Of a stretch of DNA of 64,000 nucleotides, positions 10,881 to 23,836 are shown in pieces. Below the pieces are notes generated by a model. It worked only from the letters and a program-made list of their open reading frames with translations. It was not told where the DNA came from and did not search any database. The stretch covers positions 42,670,201 through 42,734,200 of the forward strand of contig OY821774.1 in NCBI GenBank assembly GCA_963682175.1. The letters run 5' to 3'. How positions within the stretch are numbered: position 1 is the stretch's first letter; every line of letters starts with the position of its first letter. The translations under genes and the position numbers were made by a program. The stretch is from Triglochin maritima. Taxonomy: Eukaryota > Streptophyta > Magnoliopsida > Alismatales > Juncaginaceae.

Positions 10881-12141
10881 GAGGTTCTATTCTAGGATAG
10901 TGAGATGTCCCTTTCGGATGACATTTGGTAATGCTTACTTTACATGACATTTGGTAATGCGTTAGAACTACAAATTTTAAAAATGATATAATCAATCTAA
11001 ACAAAGATAAATAAGTAATTGTATTAAAATTATGAAATTTCAGCGAAAAACAAATCAAAGAAAATCTCGGATATTAACCTTCAGATTCACTGGGCAGCTC
11101 GATGACATGTCCCTCCTTAAAAACAATCTCCATAGAGGCCGAGGATTTTCCACATCAGGTTACCCTGGATGAAAAAAACATAAAATCATGAATCGAGAAC
11201 TTAATGCCTCCGTAAATTCAATTTTAATAAGAAAACCAACCTTTTAGGTGCATTTGTTCTTCACTGAGACATTTTGAATCAATTGAATGGTCAAATTCAG
11301 AGTTGGCTGTTGAAGTTTCTGTTTTTTCTATTAAACATGTGATAAACCACGATTGTTTCTTCAACATCCCAAGTTTGTACATACATCTACGTCTACAATC
11401 ACAACCTCACACTACTACTGACCATAAAACAGTGGAGAGGGGAGTCGAATGGATTCCCGCCTATTGCACTCTATTTATTTTGTCTCACATTCGCCCTTTC
11501 AATTTTATTGGCAGTAGGTCTTGTATGGTTTAAGGAAGGGGTTTCGTAGGGCTGTAAATTTTGGTGTTTTGGTCTTAATAAATATTTTGATGATTTAATC
11601 AACTTAATCTTAATTGTGATAATGTAGAGCAGCACACATGTTGCATAACATATATATTATTTTGTGCTAACTTCTACAAGTGATCAAGACTCAAGAAAGA
11701 AATGAAATTAAGTCAATACATGTAATCAAGCTCATTTGAAGACATGTAATTTGTATTTCTTTGAGTCTTAAGAACTTTGTGTAATTGAGCTTACTTGAGC
11801 TAAAAACTACTTAAACACACACTACGTTCCCTATAGAAGTCACACACGAAATTTCATATAATTTGGACTTCAATATATCACCCAAACTTAGACCGGAAAA
11901 CACTAAACCAAAACCTAAACAGTCTGCCCACATTCGGTCGACCGAAACAGACCGTTCGGTCGACCGAATAATCATATATCCTGTTAGTGTTTAACTGCCC
12001 AAGTTCGGTCGACCGCCCAGACCTTTTCGGTCGACCGAGTAGCAACATATTTTCGACCGTTTGTTTTGTCATTTATACCCAACGGTCGTATTCGTATCAT
12101 CTCCATATACCCCAAATACATTTATTGTATCGTCGACTAAT
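10881..12141. other. Intergenic, repeat-like sequence with GGTCGACC words
   Basis: No gene recognised. 11560-12141 is AT-rich with long oligo-repetitive text resembling an LTR remnant. 11934-12060 carries four TTCGGTCGACCG-type palindromes (see findings). 11303-11533 has a short frame with no recognisable domain. Confidence 0.4.
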
Positions 12142-13531
12142 TGATCGTTTTATATTAACCGCAAGTGCACGACCGCGTTGAAGCGATGGCAAATACGGGT
12201 CGTCCACTGTGAGGTGTGTCGACGTTTGGTTTGTGCGAAGGCGAGTGGAAAGAAAGGGAAGAAAGATGTATTACACTACATTACACTAATCTAAACTAGT
12301 AAACAAGCAAGCTGAAATGAAATCACTAAACAACTAAGCTAAACAATTAATGAAGAAGATAAAAATACAGGAATGAAAACCCTTAAGGGGTGGAGTGTGT
12401 GTGTGTGCACATGAAATAAGTGTGGTGTTGAATGCATACAATAAGCTCAAGTGTGGTTAGTGTTTGTTCATGCATAAGAAGTACCTCATGGTAAGACCTA
12501 TCATTTACAACACTAACATAAGTGATTAATATGAGCAATGCAAGGTTGTTATTAAGAACATAACGAGCATGAAGTGTACCTAACTATGACAGAAACCATC
12601 AAGTAAAGTTCTTTATTAATTCAAGCAAACATACTAATATCTCTCACAAACAATAAAATCTTGACATTCATATCACCTACCTAACATGTACATACATCTA
12701 CTCCACCCCCAAAGGGGATGAAACTACTCACACATATTTAAACTAACTACTCTAACAAAATGAAGCATTATACTAAAATAAAACTACACTAATCAAGCAA
12801 GAAATATTAAAGAAGCATAAAAGGAAAGGAAAGACTAAACAAACATGCACAAATTAAAAGACAAGATTAAAAGAAACTAGAAGAATTATTTTATTAACAA
12901 ATGACTCACATTGAAGGTAACATTCTTCTCCACCTTGAGTTTTTGCTTCAAGGCTCACTCCTTAGTAGAGAGAATGCCACCAAGCAATGTGTGATTACAA
13001 TGGAAGGTGAAGAATTCTATTTATAGGCATGGAAAAAGCTAATCCGGGACAATCCCCCGATGTGGGACTAAACAAATACCAAAAATAGACTAAACAAACA
13101 TTCATACAAGTCCATGCGAAATCTTAGCGGATCTGGGATGATCCAGACTGCCAATTGGCGGTCTATAAGGCCTAGATCCGTCTGCTTTTTGTGTTGGGCT
13201 TTGCTTGAAGTATCTCTTGGTCTTGGATGCATCTATTTGGTTTGTTGGAGCTCCGACCGGAATCGAATTGCCAAAATACTTCCCATGATGGTGTGGAGTT
13301 TCCTGTTTTACTCTTAGGTCCTTTGGTCTTACGATCAGGTCCTTCTCCCTTGTATCTTAGTCCCCAGGTCTCACAATTAAGACATTTTTCCTGCTTTGGG
13401 GTCCTTTCATGGCTCTTCTCTTCAAACCTCTTTATTCTTGAAAACTAAACATAAAACTCGTCACGTAGCATTGCTTAGGTGTAAGATAATGGATATAAGA
13501 TACAAATATAAACACGAAATGATGCCAATCA
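12142..13531 (-). repeat. gypsy LTR, inverted copy
   Basis: Reverse-complement homologue of the LTRs at 5264 and 8348. It begins with the U5 end (TTAACCGCAAGTGCACG... on +) and ends at GATGCCAATCA beside a polypurine-like complement (AATACCCCCACACC). The inverted TATA word sits near 13020. It retains only one of the two palindromes (13146-13163) and is visibly more diverged. Confidence 0.75.
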
Positions 13532-14985
13532 AATACCCCCACACCTAAGTTTTTGCTAGTCCCGAGCAAAACAAAGAAAGAGAAAAGCAAACGAGAAACA
13601 TGAAATCCTAACTCACTTTCGTAGGAATCACGGTTGCACTTAGCACGTACAACAAGCCGTTAAACCTCATTGTTAACAAGGAGGAGGAGTGTTGTCCTGA
13701 GGGTTTTCAGCGGATATACCCACAAAATCCGAACAAGATGCATTATTCAATCTGGACACTCGACTCGTTAGAAATATTTTGTCGATCATTGGACGCGGTA
13801 ATCCTACGGGCCGACTCTATATAGGTAATCAGTCCACACCTAGCCTAATGAACCATTCATGCAAGTTAAATAAGGAATTAAGTGAAAGACATGGACAACC
13901 TCAACATCCTCAAGTGATACAAAGTGTAAGGTCCATTAAGGTTCTTATTTGCATTACCATTTTTTTTTCTTTTTTTTTCTTTTTTTTCTTTTTATTAAGT
14001 GGAGCTTCATTCTCCCAGGGTCAGGTTTCGTGCATCATTGCCCATGAGGACTTACACTATCACGTACACCTTTCCCCAAATCTCCACATAGGGCAATCCC
14101 TACCACCCGTGTAATGAGAGTTCGGTCGGTGCATCCCAAGTCAGATGACTCGAAAGCACCAGGCACAAAGTCCCGTCAGACATACTTTCCCGAGTGATAT
14201 GAGCCGTGCGAGAAGAGAGAACACATACTCACTTATTTCTTATCTACACATGAACCAAAACCCCTACACTTAATGTCTCACAACATGATTTAAATGGTCC
14301 TTGACTACAACAAACTTCCTTAAGTTAACAGACACAGATTAGTGACTCACTAGGTTCAGGGTGGACTTCTTTAAATGTTTGAGCACTGAAACCCAATGAT
14401 TACTCATTCCCAAGTGAAAATTGGGGTGCATCCTAATGACTCGATAAATCCTAAAACCACTGTACTAGATATCCTAATGCATCAAGTTCAAGACAATTTT
14501 GGGAGCTTTCTTTTTACTTTGCCTCTCAACGGTTTTGCACATGCTAAACACACACAAAACCCACAAAACATTTTCTTTCGCAAATACATGAAGATTTTGA
14601 AAGAAATGTGAAAATTTTGAAGCACTATGCAAGCAAAAGAAGACAAGTCACCCAAGGATCATGACAAGCAGATATATCGATATTAAATGCAGCACACTAA
14701 CATGACCCTAACAATGCACACAAAAGAAAATAAAATCAAAGGAAAAAGACTCAACTATGTACACACGTAAAACACCCCCCACACATACTTCATGCATTGT
14801 CCTCAATGAATGTGAGCAAGATACTACATGGATTTATGCATGAAAAAGGAGAGATCTCACCAACATGAAGTACAAAGGGAAGTTCAAGGTCATGTGGATG
14901 GACACAAACCCGAATTCCCTCAAAACCTGTGAGATACTAAAGAAAAGATACAAATACGTGAAAGAAATGGAGCCCAAATACACAA
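13532..14985 (-). mobile_element. Truncated internal region of inverted gypsy copy
   Basis: Reverse complement of the 3' non-coding internal region at about 3790-5263, including the A-rich tract (here T-rich, 13960-13995). Homology stops near 14985, so gag and the other LTR are missing. The 14986-15280 sequence beyond is unrelated, GC-richer and not recognised. Confidence 0.7.
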
Positions 14986-15295
14986 GGGTTGAGGCTCAGA
15001 TTGTGAGAGAAGAAAGTCAAGCTCACGAGGGTGTTCGTGGAGCTTGTTTTGTAAAATGCTTAATCTCGGCCCAGACGAGGTTGATAGTGAAGACGCGAGC
15101 GGAGCTCGAGGGAGATCGAGCGGAGCTTGCAAGAGAGAAAGTAGGCGGGAGGCCGAACCTCTATAAAAATCCGGTGTCATCATTGTGGTTTGCTTTGCTT
15201 ACTTGTATTTTGTTTAAATTCTGCCGTGCATATCTTGATTGATTAAGCAAGTGGGTAATTAACTTAAAAGTGATTAGAATTAGAGACACTCATGA

Positions 15296-15835
15296 TCTTA
15301 CAGTAAATGGGTAGGATTTTACATGCAAATCTGCCCCGCCCAGCATAATACGGGTAATGGACCAAAAAACTTACTCGCCAACCCGCCACTCGCATAACCC
15401 GACTAATAAGCGGGACAGGTTGCGGTTGTCTCGCAACCCTCATCGCATAACCCGCAACCCGCCTAAATCAAATATGTTATTAATTTTTTATATAACAAAA
15501 TCATTTTACTGTTTCAGTTTTACCCATAACTATTAACATACTGTACCAAGTCACCACTAAACATTCACCAAACGTCCAATTTCCCACTCACTAAACGTCT
15601 ATTTTTCCAAAAAATGAAATGAGTGATTACTATTTCTCAAGGTTTGATATTTTTTTATTTTTCTTAAGAAAAATCTAAAAAGCTAAAAAAACCCTGCCAC
15701 ACCCGCCCCGCCTAGTCTAACCTTTAGTGGGGTGGGTAGCAGTTATTTTATTTTTGACCCGCCCCGCCCAGCCTCGCATACTGCTTAACTTAGATGGGGC
15801 GGGTAGCGATGGGCAAAAAACCCGCCCCACTTACT
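15296..15835. repeat. hAT-like non-autonomous element, GGCGGG-rich
   Basis: The two ends are imperfect inverted repeats: CAGTAAATGGGTAGG on the left and the complement of CAGTAAGTGGGGCGGG on the right. Subterminal (A)CCCGCC / GGCGGGT words are dense at both ends and the middle is AT-rich, the layout of plant non-autonomous hAT elements. No clear 8-bp target duplication was found. Confidence 0.45.
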
Positions 15836-16480
15836 GCCCTAGGGTTTCAGCATATAGGGACAAATTTTTGCAGGTGGACCCAACATTTTGACGGATTTGT
15901 AGTTGGATCCCTATCTTAATTTAATATAATTATCAAATTTCAAAATAAAAATAAAAATTAGACGTCTTTCAAAAACATAAAAAATTGAGTGGTACTAGAA
16001 CTCTAAAAGGCTATTTGGGCTCCAAATTTAGGTTCTACCCCCGCTAGCCAGTGGAGACATGTCCCATCAAACTCCGTTTTTTCTCTTTCACCACGTGCAA
16101 ACTCTATCAACTTACTTTCTCTCTACATGCAAACTCTATCCACTTATTATGAAACACCAACACCTTCAATTATCATTCAGATATATCACAAAATATATCT
16201 GGCAATTTGCATATGCACTTGTTTGGGTGAAGATATATGTTTGGACGAAGTATGAGTCAGATATATCACATTGGACGTGGTATACCACTGTACGGACGAA
16301 GTATGGGTCAGATATATCACATCAAGTGTAGTATATATGTTCATATTTTGGATGACTTTCATCAATGTTTGCATGCGGTGAAGGAGGAGAGAGAATAAGC
16401 GGAGAAACATACGTTAGAGTTTACATGCGGTGGGGAGAGAGTATAAGTGAGTGGAGATATTGAAGCTGTTAGTGGTGGAG
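15836..16480. other. Intergenic, possible promoter region
   Basis: No gene seen. 16180-16330 holds two imperfect direct copies of a block containing GTATG(A/G)GTCAGATATATCACAT. This stretch lies just upstream of the telobox-containing UTR-like segment and could contain its promoter (inference). Confidence 0.3.
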
Positions 16481-16784
16481 TCCGGTTTTTTGAGCCCACA
16501 TTTGAGTCCCACTAAAGTTTTCCAAAAAAAATTCATGTAAAATTTCAGAATCCAAAATCGACTCATCTCTTCCACACTCAAAAGCAACCGACCGACCGAT
16601 TAAAAATCTCCTTATGTCGACTCCCTTTCTCCTTTTCCCTTCTCCCTCGTCTTCGCTCCCCAAACCCTAGCGCGGCGCAAAACCCTAATTCTCCCTCTTC
16701 GCCTCACTTCCCCCCAAATCCGCCTCCTCTCCGTTCCGGAGGATCTCTTCCCGTCGCGATCTGCCGGTCTCGCTCTCGAATCCG
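16480..16784 (+). promoter_or_regulatory. Candidate 5'-UTR first exon with teloboxes
   Basis: A CT-rich, GC-richer block with AAACCCTAG and AAAACCCTAATT words, as in many plant housekeeping 5' UTRs, followed by ATCCG|GTAACA, a plausible splice donor near 16785. Frames here stop quickly, so it is not coding. The nearest + strand gene downstream is the SPOC gene (coding start 28150), which also begins just after a plausible acceptor (TTAG, 28118-28121). Linking the two is inference. Confidence 0.4.
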
Positions 16785-19700
16785 GTAACAAAACCCCCAA
16801 TGACGGCCTTCTTTCCGTTAATTTTCGTTTATTCTGCTGTTTCGTCGGTGTAATGATTGTATCTTAGCTAATTTGGTCAAAGCATGGTTTTGGATCCTGT
16901 TTGGCTTCAATTCCTTGGGTGGATTTAGGTGGTGACCCTGTTTTATTCCTAAAATTTGTCGATTTAGGGCGCTCGGAAGCTCAGTAATCTGTTAGGATTT
17001 TGTGGAAGTGACATAGAGAACTTTAGGCTTGACGGTAGTGAGAGAAGTGGTTCTGGAGATGCCTACATTTGTTGTTGGAGACTTGAGTGGTGGAGTGGAG
17101 TAGAATTTAGTCGAGCTTCGTCAATTTAGAGGCCTTGTTTGATGCCGAGTAGCTTCTTTGGGTGGTGAGCTTTTGACATTTTGAGGTAGTGTGAAAAGAG
17201 GTTTTGGATGCCCCTATGTGTTTAGATATCACTAAAGTTGTTTTCTTTGAGTTGGATTCGTGGTTAGTGTGGTGAGTTTTCTTTGAAAATTCCGATTTAG
17301 GGATTTTTTAGAAGTGGGAGTTAGTCTTGTAGGATTTTGGTAATGTTTTGTTAATTTAAGTCTATTAGCATTTTAAGGTCTGGAGATGTTTAATCATGCA
17401 AAGAAATGGTGAAGTTGCTTTGTCTGGATTTTACCAGTTATTCTGGACGTTTGCACTATTCTGTTGCTGTCAACAACCTTTAGGGTTTTGTTGGAATGAA
17501 TTTCTGTGTCATAGATATTTGAAGTTTAGGGAGAAACAAGGTCTGAATCTATATACAGAAGTAGAAGCAAATCAAGGCTACTTTGTTTGGTGGTTGGTTT
17601 GTGATTTTGATTTGCCCCTGGAATTTTGCCAAGATAAGGTTTCAAAAACTGGGAACTTAGACTTTGTAGACTTAAGTATAGTAATTGTAAGCATTTGAAG
17701 GTAGAGGAAAAAGTCATGGGCATGATCATGTACTCCTTTGTGATGTTTTTTGCGTAGATTCTGAGCCATTGTTGATTAAGATTATGTTGAACTTCTGTCC
17801 TGCAAATAGTGGCTTTCACCGCTGTTAGTGATATATAGGTTATTAAAAGCAACACTCAACTTCAATGTTTTCGGAATGGTTCAAATGTAAGAGAGAGGTA
17901 CTTCTTGTAAACAAAAAAAAGTCTATACCATTGTTCGTTATTTAGCAAGTAGCATCCTGTTAACGTGAGCTTTTTGTTCTTTTATTTGTTTTCCTTTATT
18001 TAGAAAAAACCCCGATGTCAACACATCCATAATAATGAACAATCACAATAAGCACACATTTGTTCAAATAATCAATAGAATAGTTTTTAGTAGTATGTAG
18101 CATGCAATGTCTCTTCTCCGTTAACATTGTCCACAAAATAATTGTTTTATCTCAAATGACATTGTGAGAGAAATCACCAACATAATTCCAAAACACATAA
18201 TAGGTTTTCTTAAAAGATAAATAACATTTATAATTGGTATACAAATCAACATCATGGTTTAAACATTAACCACAATTGTTCTCCACCTTTGTCAATCAAT
18301 GACCTTCTTTAGTTGGATGCACACAAATGTTGGTTTTCTTTATCTTTGAAAACTATTACGTTGGTGTAGAAGTTTCATTCCGTCCTAGTTACGTTTTAAT
18401 TGACAAACCTACACGAACTCAATCTTGCTTTCAACTCTTGAAATGCTCTGACGTTGTTGCGAGTCTTGCGACCCAATCAACACTGAATTAATGCCCACCC
18501 AATCTACACCTTCAATTGTCATTCATTCACATGAGTCCCTTTTTGGTCACATAAATATTCTCCATGGTAGAAGAATTACATGGAAGCAATTTTACGTTTA
18601 AAATAGGTAGGTAAGAAACTTCAAGGAGCTATAGCCCACATGAGCATGGTCCAACTGTTTGTGGGGTGAAAAACTCCCAACGTGATTGACTATCAACCTT
18701 GCCTGGAGGGGAGTAGTCATGCGATATCTGAGTGTGCCCTCCTTTCCATGTTTTTAGCCCTGTCTGCTTACTAAAATGGTGTGAGGGTAGGTTTAGAGAG
18801 TCCTCGATTGCCAAAAAATGTTGTATTGATCTTAGTGACTGAAAGTAACAAGAAATATCCTCATTATTTTTTAGCTTAATATTCTCACTAAAATTATTAA
18901 ACTAGTGTATAGTTATAGCAATCAATCCTTAATCAGAGAAGGCCAACAACAAGAAATAAGTCAATAACACCCATATAAGTTTCAAATTCACTTTTAAATG
19001 TTGGAAAGTTCTTCAGAGGCCTACATCACCTGTATCTTATTGGTGAAAACTATGCAATTGGAAAGGGGGGATCATGCCGAAACCTAAGAGAAAAGCGACT
19101 GCAGATTACGTCCAAAACAAAGAAATATCTATTATGTGTGATCAACAGGGATTTATATTTTAGAAGGATGTACTCTGCATGACCATATAAAATGAATAAC
19201 AAAGTCCACATGTCTGATGCAATCTAAATACAAAACAACCATGTTGAAGAAAATTCTCTCTTTTTTGCTCCAATTCGTTGTTATTCCATATGTAATTGCT
19301 GAAATCCAAGTTCTCATTCTTTTGTCAAGATCCACTCAATGCTTTGTTTCATTTATTCTCGAGAGAGAGTTAAAAGTGTCAAAGCATATTTTTGTTCAGA
19401 AACAAGAAATGCTTAAAAAAATTACACTTCCCTATTTTGTGGCAAATCAACTTATAAGTGTGACCCCCTTCCATAGACCTGTCACTGTCTTAGAAATCCT
19501 AGGGCACCAACTACAACTACCTTTGTAGTTACTAATGATCCTACACTAGAGCGGAAGCGAGTCACTTGTCAAAGAAGACAAGTGCCATATCCACATGCCA
19601 AGAAGAGCCGAATTGACATCCCTAATCATCCGGATCCCTAGACCACCAACAACTTTTCAGCTTGCATAATATATCGACAATTTTGGAGTATTGCAACCAA

Positions 19701-20729
19701 GAGACATCCTAATGGATTTGTATGTCAATGTATTAGACTATATTAACAATATATCCAACAATCTCCTCCTATGATTAGTTGATTACCATACAATACAATC
19801 TAAATAGTGAATCATCATTGTCATAAACATGTTACGAAATTAGCATATACCAAGAATATATATTAAGAGTTATATATTCAGTCTAAATTATTCTACATCC
19901 CAACATCCAAAATAAATCTCATAATCAGTTCACCACTAACGCAAGCATACAAATAAGCGTAAATAGGTTACTCAAAATAGTATAAATGTATAAGGTCTCA
20001 CAAATACAAGAAAAGCACAATAATGTTCACAAGATAAAGATAGAAACATGTAAGTCCAAGTAAATGGACTTCAGAAAAAATGGGTTGTAGCAGGAGCTAT
20101 GGAGTGACTAGTGCTTCTTCATGGTGGTGCAAGTTTGGTAGATCATCAAGTTTTTTTAAATATTTTTGAGTAATTTATGCTTAAGTGGGTCTGTTAATCA
20201 GCTACCCAATCTCTTTCTCCAAAATATCAATCGCAATAATCGTAAACAACATGTGCTCCTAATCTCTTTCTACAAAATATCAATTGCATATCACATGGTA
20301 CACCGTAATTTTGCTTAAAGATTTAAGCAATAACCTGAAAGTAAACCATCATAATCATTTCATAATATTCAATTCCACATACTACATGAAGTCATAACTT
20401 AGTAAGTAGTAACTTGAATTGTCTAATTTTGGTAATCCTTTATTCATCTACTAAAAGTTGCATGTGCTAATCGATCTTTATTTTTCTTTTTTCTTCTTGT
20501 GTCTGATGCCTCTCTCTGTTCTTTTGTATGACTCACCTTTACTTTATCAGCTTATGTTGTCAAACGTTGACAAAAAGCTTAAGTTTTAAACTTTAAAGTG
20601 AGTCTCGCTCACGGACCAGCAACCCACTGGACCTCTTCATATGGAATTAACATATACTATATATCTATTATTCTCTTTCTACAACCATGAAGAGATGTTT
20701 TATTTACGATCTTATTTTATTCAGGAAAT
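16785..20729. other. Gene-free stretch, possible giant intron
   Basis: AT-rich sequence without recognisable genes or domains. 16800-17900 is T-rich on the + strand like plant introns. 17900-20700 holds no structure I could classify. Short frames here have no family resemblance. Confidence 0.35.
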
Positions 20730-21766
20730 TTTGTAGGAGTAACATAAATAACATTTTAAATGAAATCGGTATTCATTACGCCGAACACGACATATACAAT
20801 GCCAAGTTCACTTAAAATTTTAAACTCGACAACCAGAATACCGATTTCAAACACTTGACATTTTCCCCCAAGCACGGTTTTCTTTGTTCCCAGATTGAGT
20901 ATTGGTAGTGAAAGTGACATCTTAGACACCGAGTACTTTAAAAATGAAGAATTTGAAAGCCAATCTCAAATGTTGAGGTTCTACTACTTAGAACATTTTC
21001 CACCGACCAGAAGTGTGCAATGTCAGTTTGGAGTTCAAACCGAACTTGATGGTGTAAAGTCGTGTCCATTACATGGAATCGGCAACCAGAATGCTGAGTT
21101 CAACTGAACTCGGCAACCAAGATACCAAGTTTGTGTACTTGGTCTTTTTAAAAACACAAATATGTGTGCCCAGTCCGACTAGTTGAAGTGAACTCACATC
21201 TTGGTTACCGAGTTCTGGAAACGGCATCCAAATAGCCAAATTCATAAAGCAGAACTCGGCAATTTGGAAGCCGAGTTCTGTGCTCACAACATGTCTAATT
21301 TTCACAATATTCAACTTGTTATACACAACACACATTTGAATACTCATTTACGGTAAAAAATTAAAACATTTAACTAAAAAACAACATTCAAACAAAAGAG
21401 TATTAAGTTTATCTCAACATTCAGGTGACGTCTTAAAGTTAAATTTGCAAACAAGTAACGACAGAAGTAGTGATATGAACTTGGACTACCCTAAATGACC
21501 TCTTAGAACTTCTTCGTCTTAAGGCGTGCCTGAGCACGTCTTCTACCACGCCTGCGACTACTACCTTGGCCTGCATTTCTAGCATCTCCCGTGTTAGAGT
21601 TGGAACACCCTCATATCCACATTCTTGTGTAGGTGGGCTAGAGTCGTGCTTCCCCAACTATACTCATATGTAGTCGCCAGATCTGTTAGTAATGCACATG
21701 TCATTCGGAAGGATGAAATGCGTCTTTAACACAACCATTTAATCCCGAAAACCGATAGGTAATAAC

Positions 21767-22550
21767 TAGACCTGACAATCGTGTCGTGTCGTGTTTTTTC
21801 GTGTATATTAGCAAATTTGACTGAACACGACACGAAATGAATTTGTGTACCAATATAAGCTACACGAACACAACCCGCCCAGGTTCGTGTAAACACAACA
21901 CGAACCCGGAAATACACGAAACTTTAATTTGATTTCGAAAATCAAGAATTGATTTTGTTACGTGAGAGAACAAAATTTGTTCATCTTCACGAAGGAAGGC
22001 TTCATGGCCAGGGGATGTGCTATGTGAGACCTCTCTGCTGAGTATTTATAGGTGGGAATGAGAGTGAAATTCGGAATTTCACCGATGTGGGACTAAAGTC
22101 ACACACAACTAAATCATGTTTAACATATATTATATTCAATCTAGAACAACAAATTGACAACCACGTGGGCTGGTGGACTGGTTAGCTGCTGGTATTCTTC
22201 TCTTGTAGACGCAAGTTCGAATCTTGCTAGCCCATTTTTTACGGATTAAAAATTTATTGAAAAAAAATTCTGTTACGGTTTGAGTTTCGAACCCTCGACC
22301 TCTCGTGTAATTGGAGTCGACTTTACCATTGTGATAACATGCATAGTTGTTCGGGATTGTTGTCATAATAATATTATCATGTATATTCGGGTATTTTCAT
22401 GTACACAAATTCTAGACACGAAAACGACAATTTTTTTTCGTGTCTGATATGTGGTACACGAACACGACACGAAATATGAAAACTCCTGACCCAAACACTA
22501 TTTTTTCGTGTCGTATTTTCGTGTTTCGTGTCAAATTGTCAGTTTTGGGT
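21767..22550. repeat. hAT-like repeat with CGTGTCGTGT subterminal words
   Basis: Begins TAGACCTGACAATCGTGTCGTG and ends near TTCGTGTCAAATTGTCAG, an imperfect inverted pair around CTGACAAT, with many CACGACAC/GTGTCGTG words at both ends. It is inserted in the - strand MULE. A tRNA-like module occupies its centre (22166-22234). A similar element lies at 51329. No convincing target duplication was found, so the right end is approximate. Confidence 0.5.
22166..22234 (+). other. tRNA-like module, not a canonical tRNA
   Basis: The 69-nt segment has a 7-bp acceptor-like pairing (TGGGCTG / TAGCCCA, one G-T), a perfect 5-bp T-arm with TTCGAAT loop (22211-22227) and an A-box-like TGGACTGGTTAG. The D and anticodon arms do not fold properly and the core is several nucleotides short. 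Probably a tRNA-derived internal Pol III promoter relic inside the transposon. Confidence 0.45.
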
Positions 22551-22722
22551 CGTTTCGTCACTTTGCTAGCCAACAATCAGAGGAACCAAGTCCATGATTC
22601 ATTCTTCTCACCATCTACGAAAGCAAAATCTTAAGGAAATATCGTATTGTGTCCGTCACCACAACTATCAACAACATTCCTCAATATTTGTTGTATAGAT
22701 GTGTCCCATCAACACTAACAAC

Positions 22723-23836
22723 TAGGGGTGCACATGGGTCAGGTTGGGTCGGGTTCTGGTCCAAACCCGACCCAACACGAAAAATTCGGGTTTGTGAAAA
22801 ACCAAACCCGAACCGATTCAGGTTCAACCCAACCCGACCCGACCCGAAATTTTCGGGTTGGGTCAGATCGGGTTGGGCCCGACTTTATTGCAATAATATT
22901 TTCTGTCCAATAAATGAACCATTTGAAAACATAAAATAACCAAGGAATTGAACATTTGCCCGTTAAAGTTTTAAACCAACCACGAACTAAACCAACTTCA
23001 AATGGGTTCTCAAGTAGACATGGCCAAGAATGTACTTCCAACTAATCCACAACACAATGAGATTTCATATAACATTAACACTTGCACAAAGTTAAAAATA
23101 AAAAAACACTAAAAATTTACAGTGTGAGGATACAATATTCTAGTTATATTCCATGTCAACAACAAATATCAAAACACAATATCTAATCAATATAACACTC
23201 CTGTACAACCATACGACCCAACTAAGACGAATGATTTCAATTTATACTTCCAAATCATTTATCGAGATAGAAAACATCCACAACTTTTTGCTTATCTAAA
23301 AAATCAAGTGGAAAACTAAAAACGCAAATCTTTCAAATTAACCAAGTCAAACTCCAGCAAAAAACCCACATCAAAACACTTCAAATTCGAACCCAACAAA
23401 ATCAATTGAAGTGCGTGATCGATTGAAGCAAAACAATCGATTGGAGTGCGCGTGAGAACTGAGGTTGACAGAGGGAGTGCGTGTCTGCGTGAGGAGGGTA
23501 AGGCGGAGGATCGAGGAGAGGAGGTGCCGAGCCGCTAGCCCCTGGGAGAGGGAGCAGGGATTTGGCCGTCGGATTTGGGGGTAGGAATTAGGAAATAGGA
23601 GCTTTAGATTTAGGTTTTTGTGCTAAAGGGAATGACCCAGATTAAACTTCCAAGTGTAGTGGACAACCCAGACTAAACAACATCTTCGGGTTCGGGTTGG
23701 GTCAACCCGAAACCCGACCCGAGAAATTCGGGTTTCACCTTTGCCAACCCAACCCAACCGGAACCCCTACCCAACCCGACTCGACTAGTCCGGTTCGGGT
23801 CGGTTTTCGGATTCAACCCGACCCGTGTGCACCCAA
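22723..23836. mobile_element. Non-autonomous hAT element with perfect 8-bp TSD
   Basis: The element starts TAGGGGTGCAC and ends GTGCACCCAA, with GGGTCGGGTT / AACCCGACCC words at both ends. The flanks are an identical 8-bp duplication, CTAACAAC (22715-22722 and 23837-23844). It is 1114 bp and has no transposase. Removing one duplication restores the frame around VSVDGTHL in the host MULE on the - strand, so the insertion sits two codons before the catalytic Asp codon. Confidence 0.88.

Noticed and set aside
11085..11165. Exon-like - strand stretch reading SMEIVFKEGHVIELPSESEG
   Set aside because: Only one short block with a possible donor; no family recognised and no partner exon, so not called.
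14865..15242. Open frame of 125 codons on the + strand
   Set aside because: Its first half overlaps inverted gypsy non-coding sequence; the rest has no domain.
22272..22338. Second tRNA-like fold on the - strand
   Set aside because: Acceptor pairing is about five base pairs and the T-arm is weak; only the B-box-like word is convincing.
22649..23041. Glycine/proline-rich frames on both strands
   Set aside because: They are translations of GGGTCGGGTT subterminal repeats of the hAT element.
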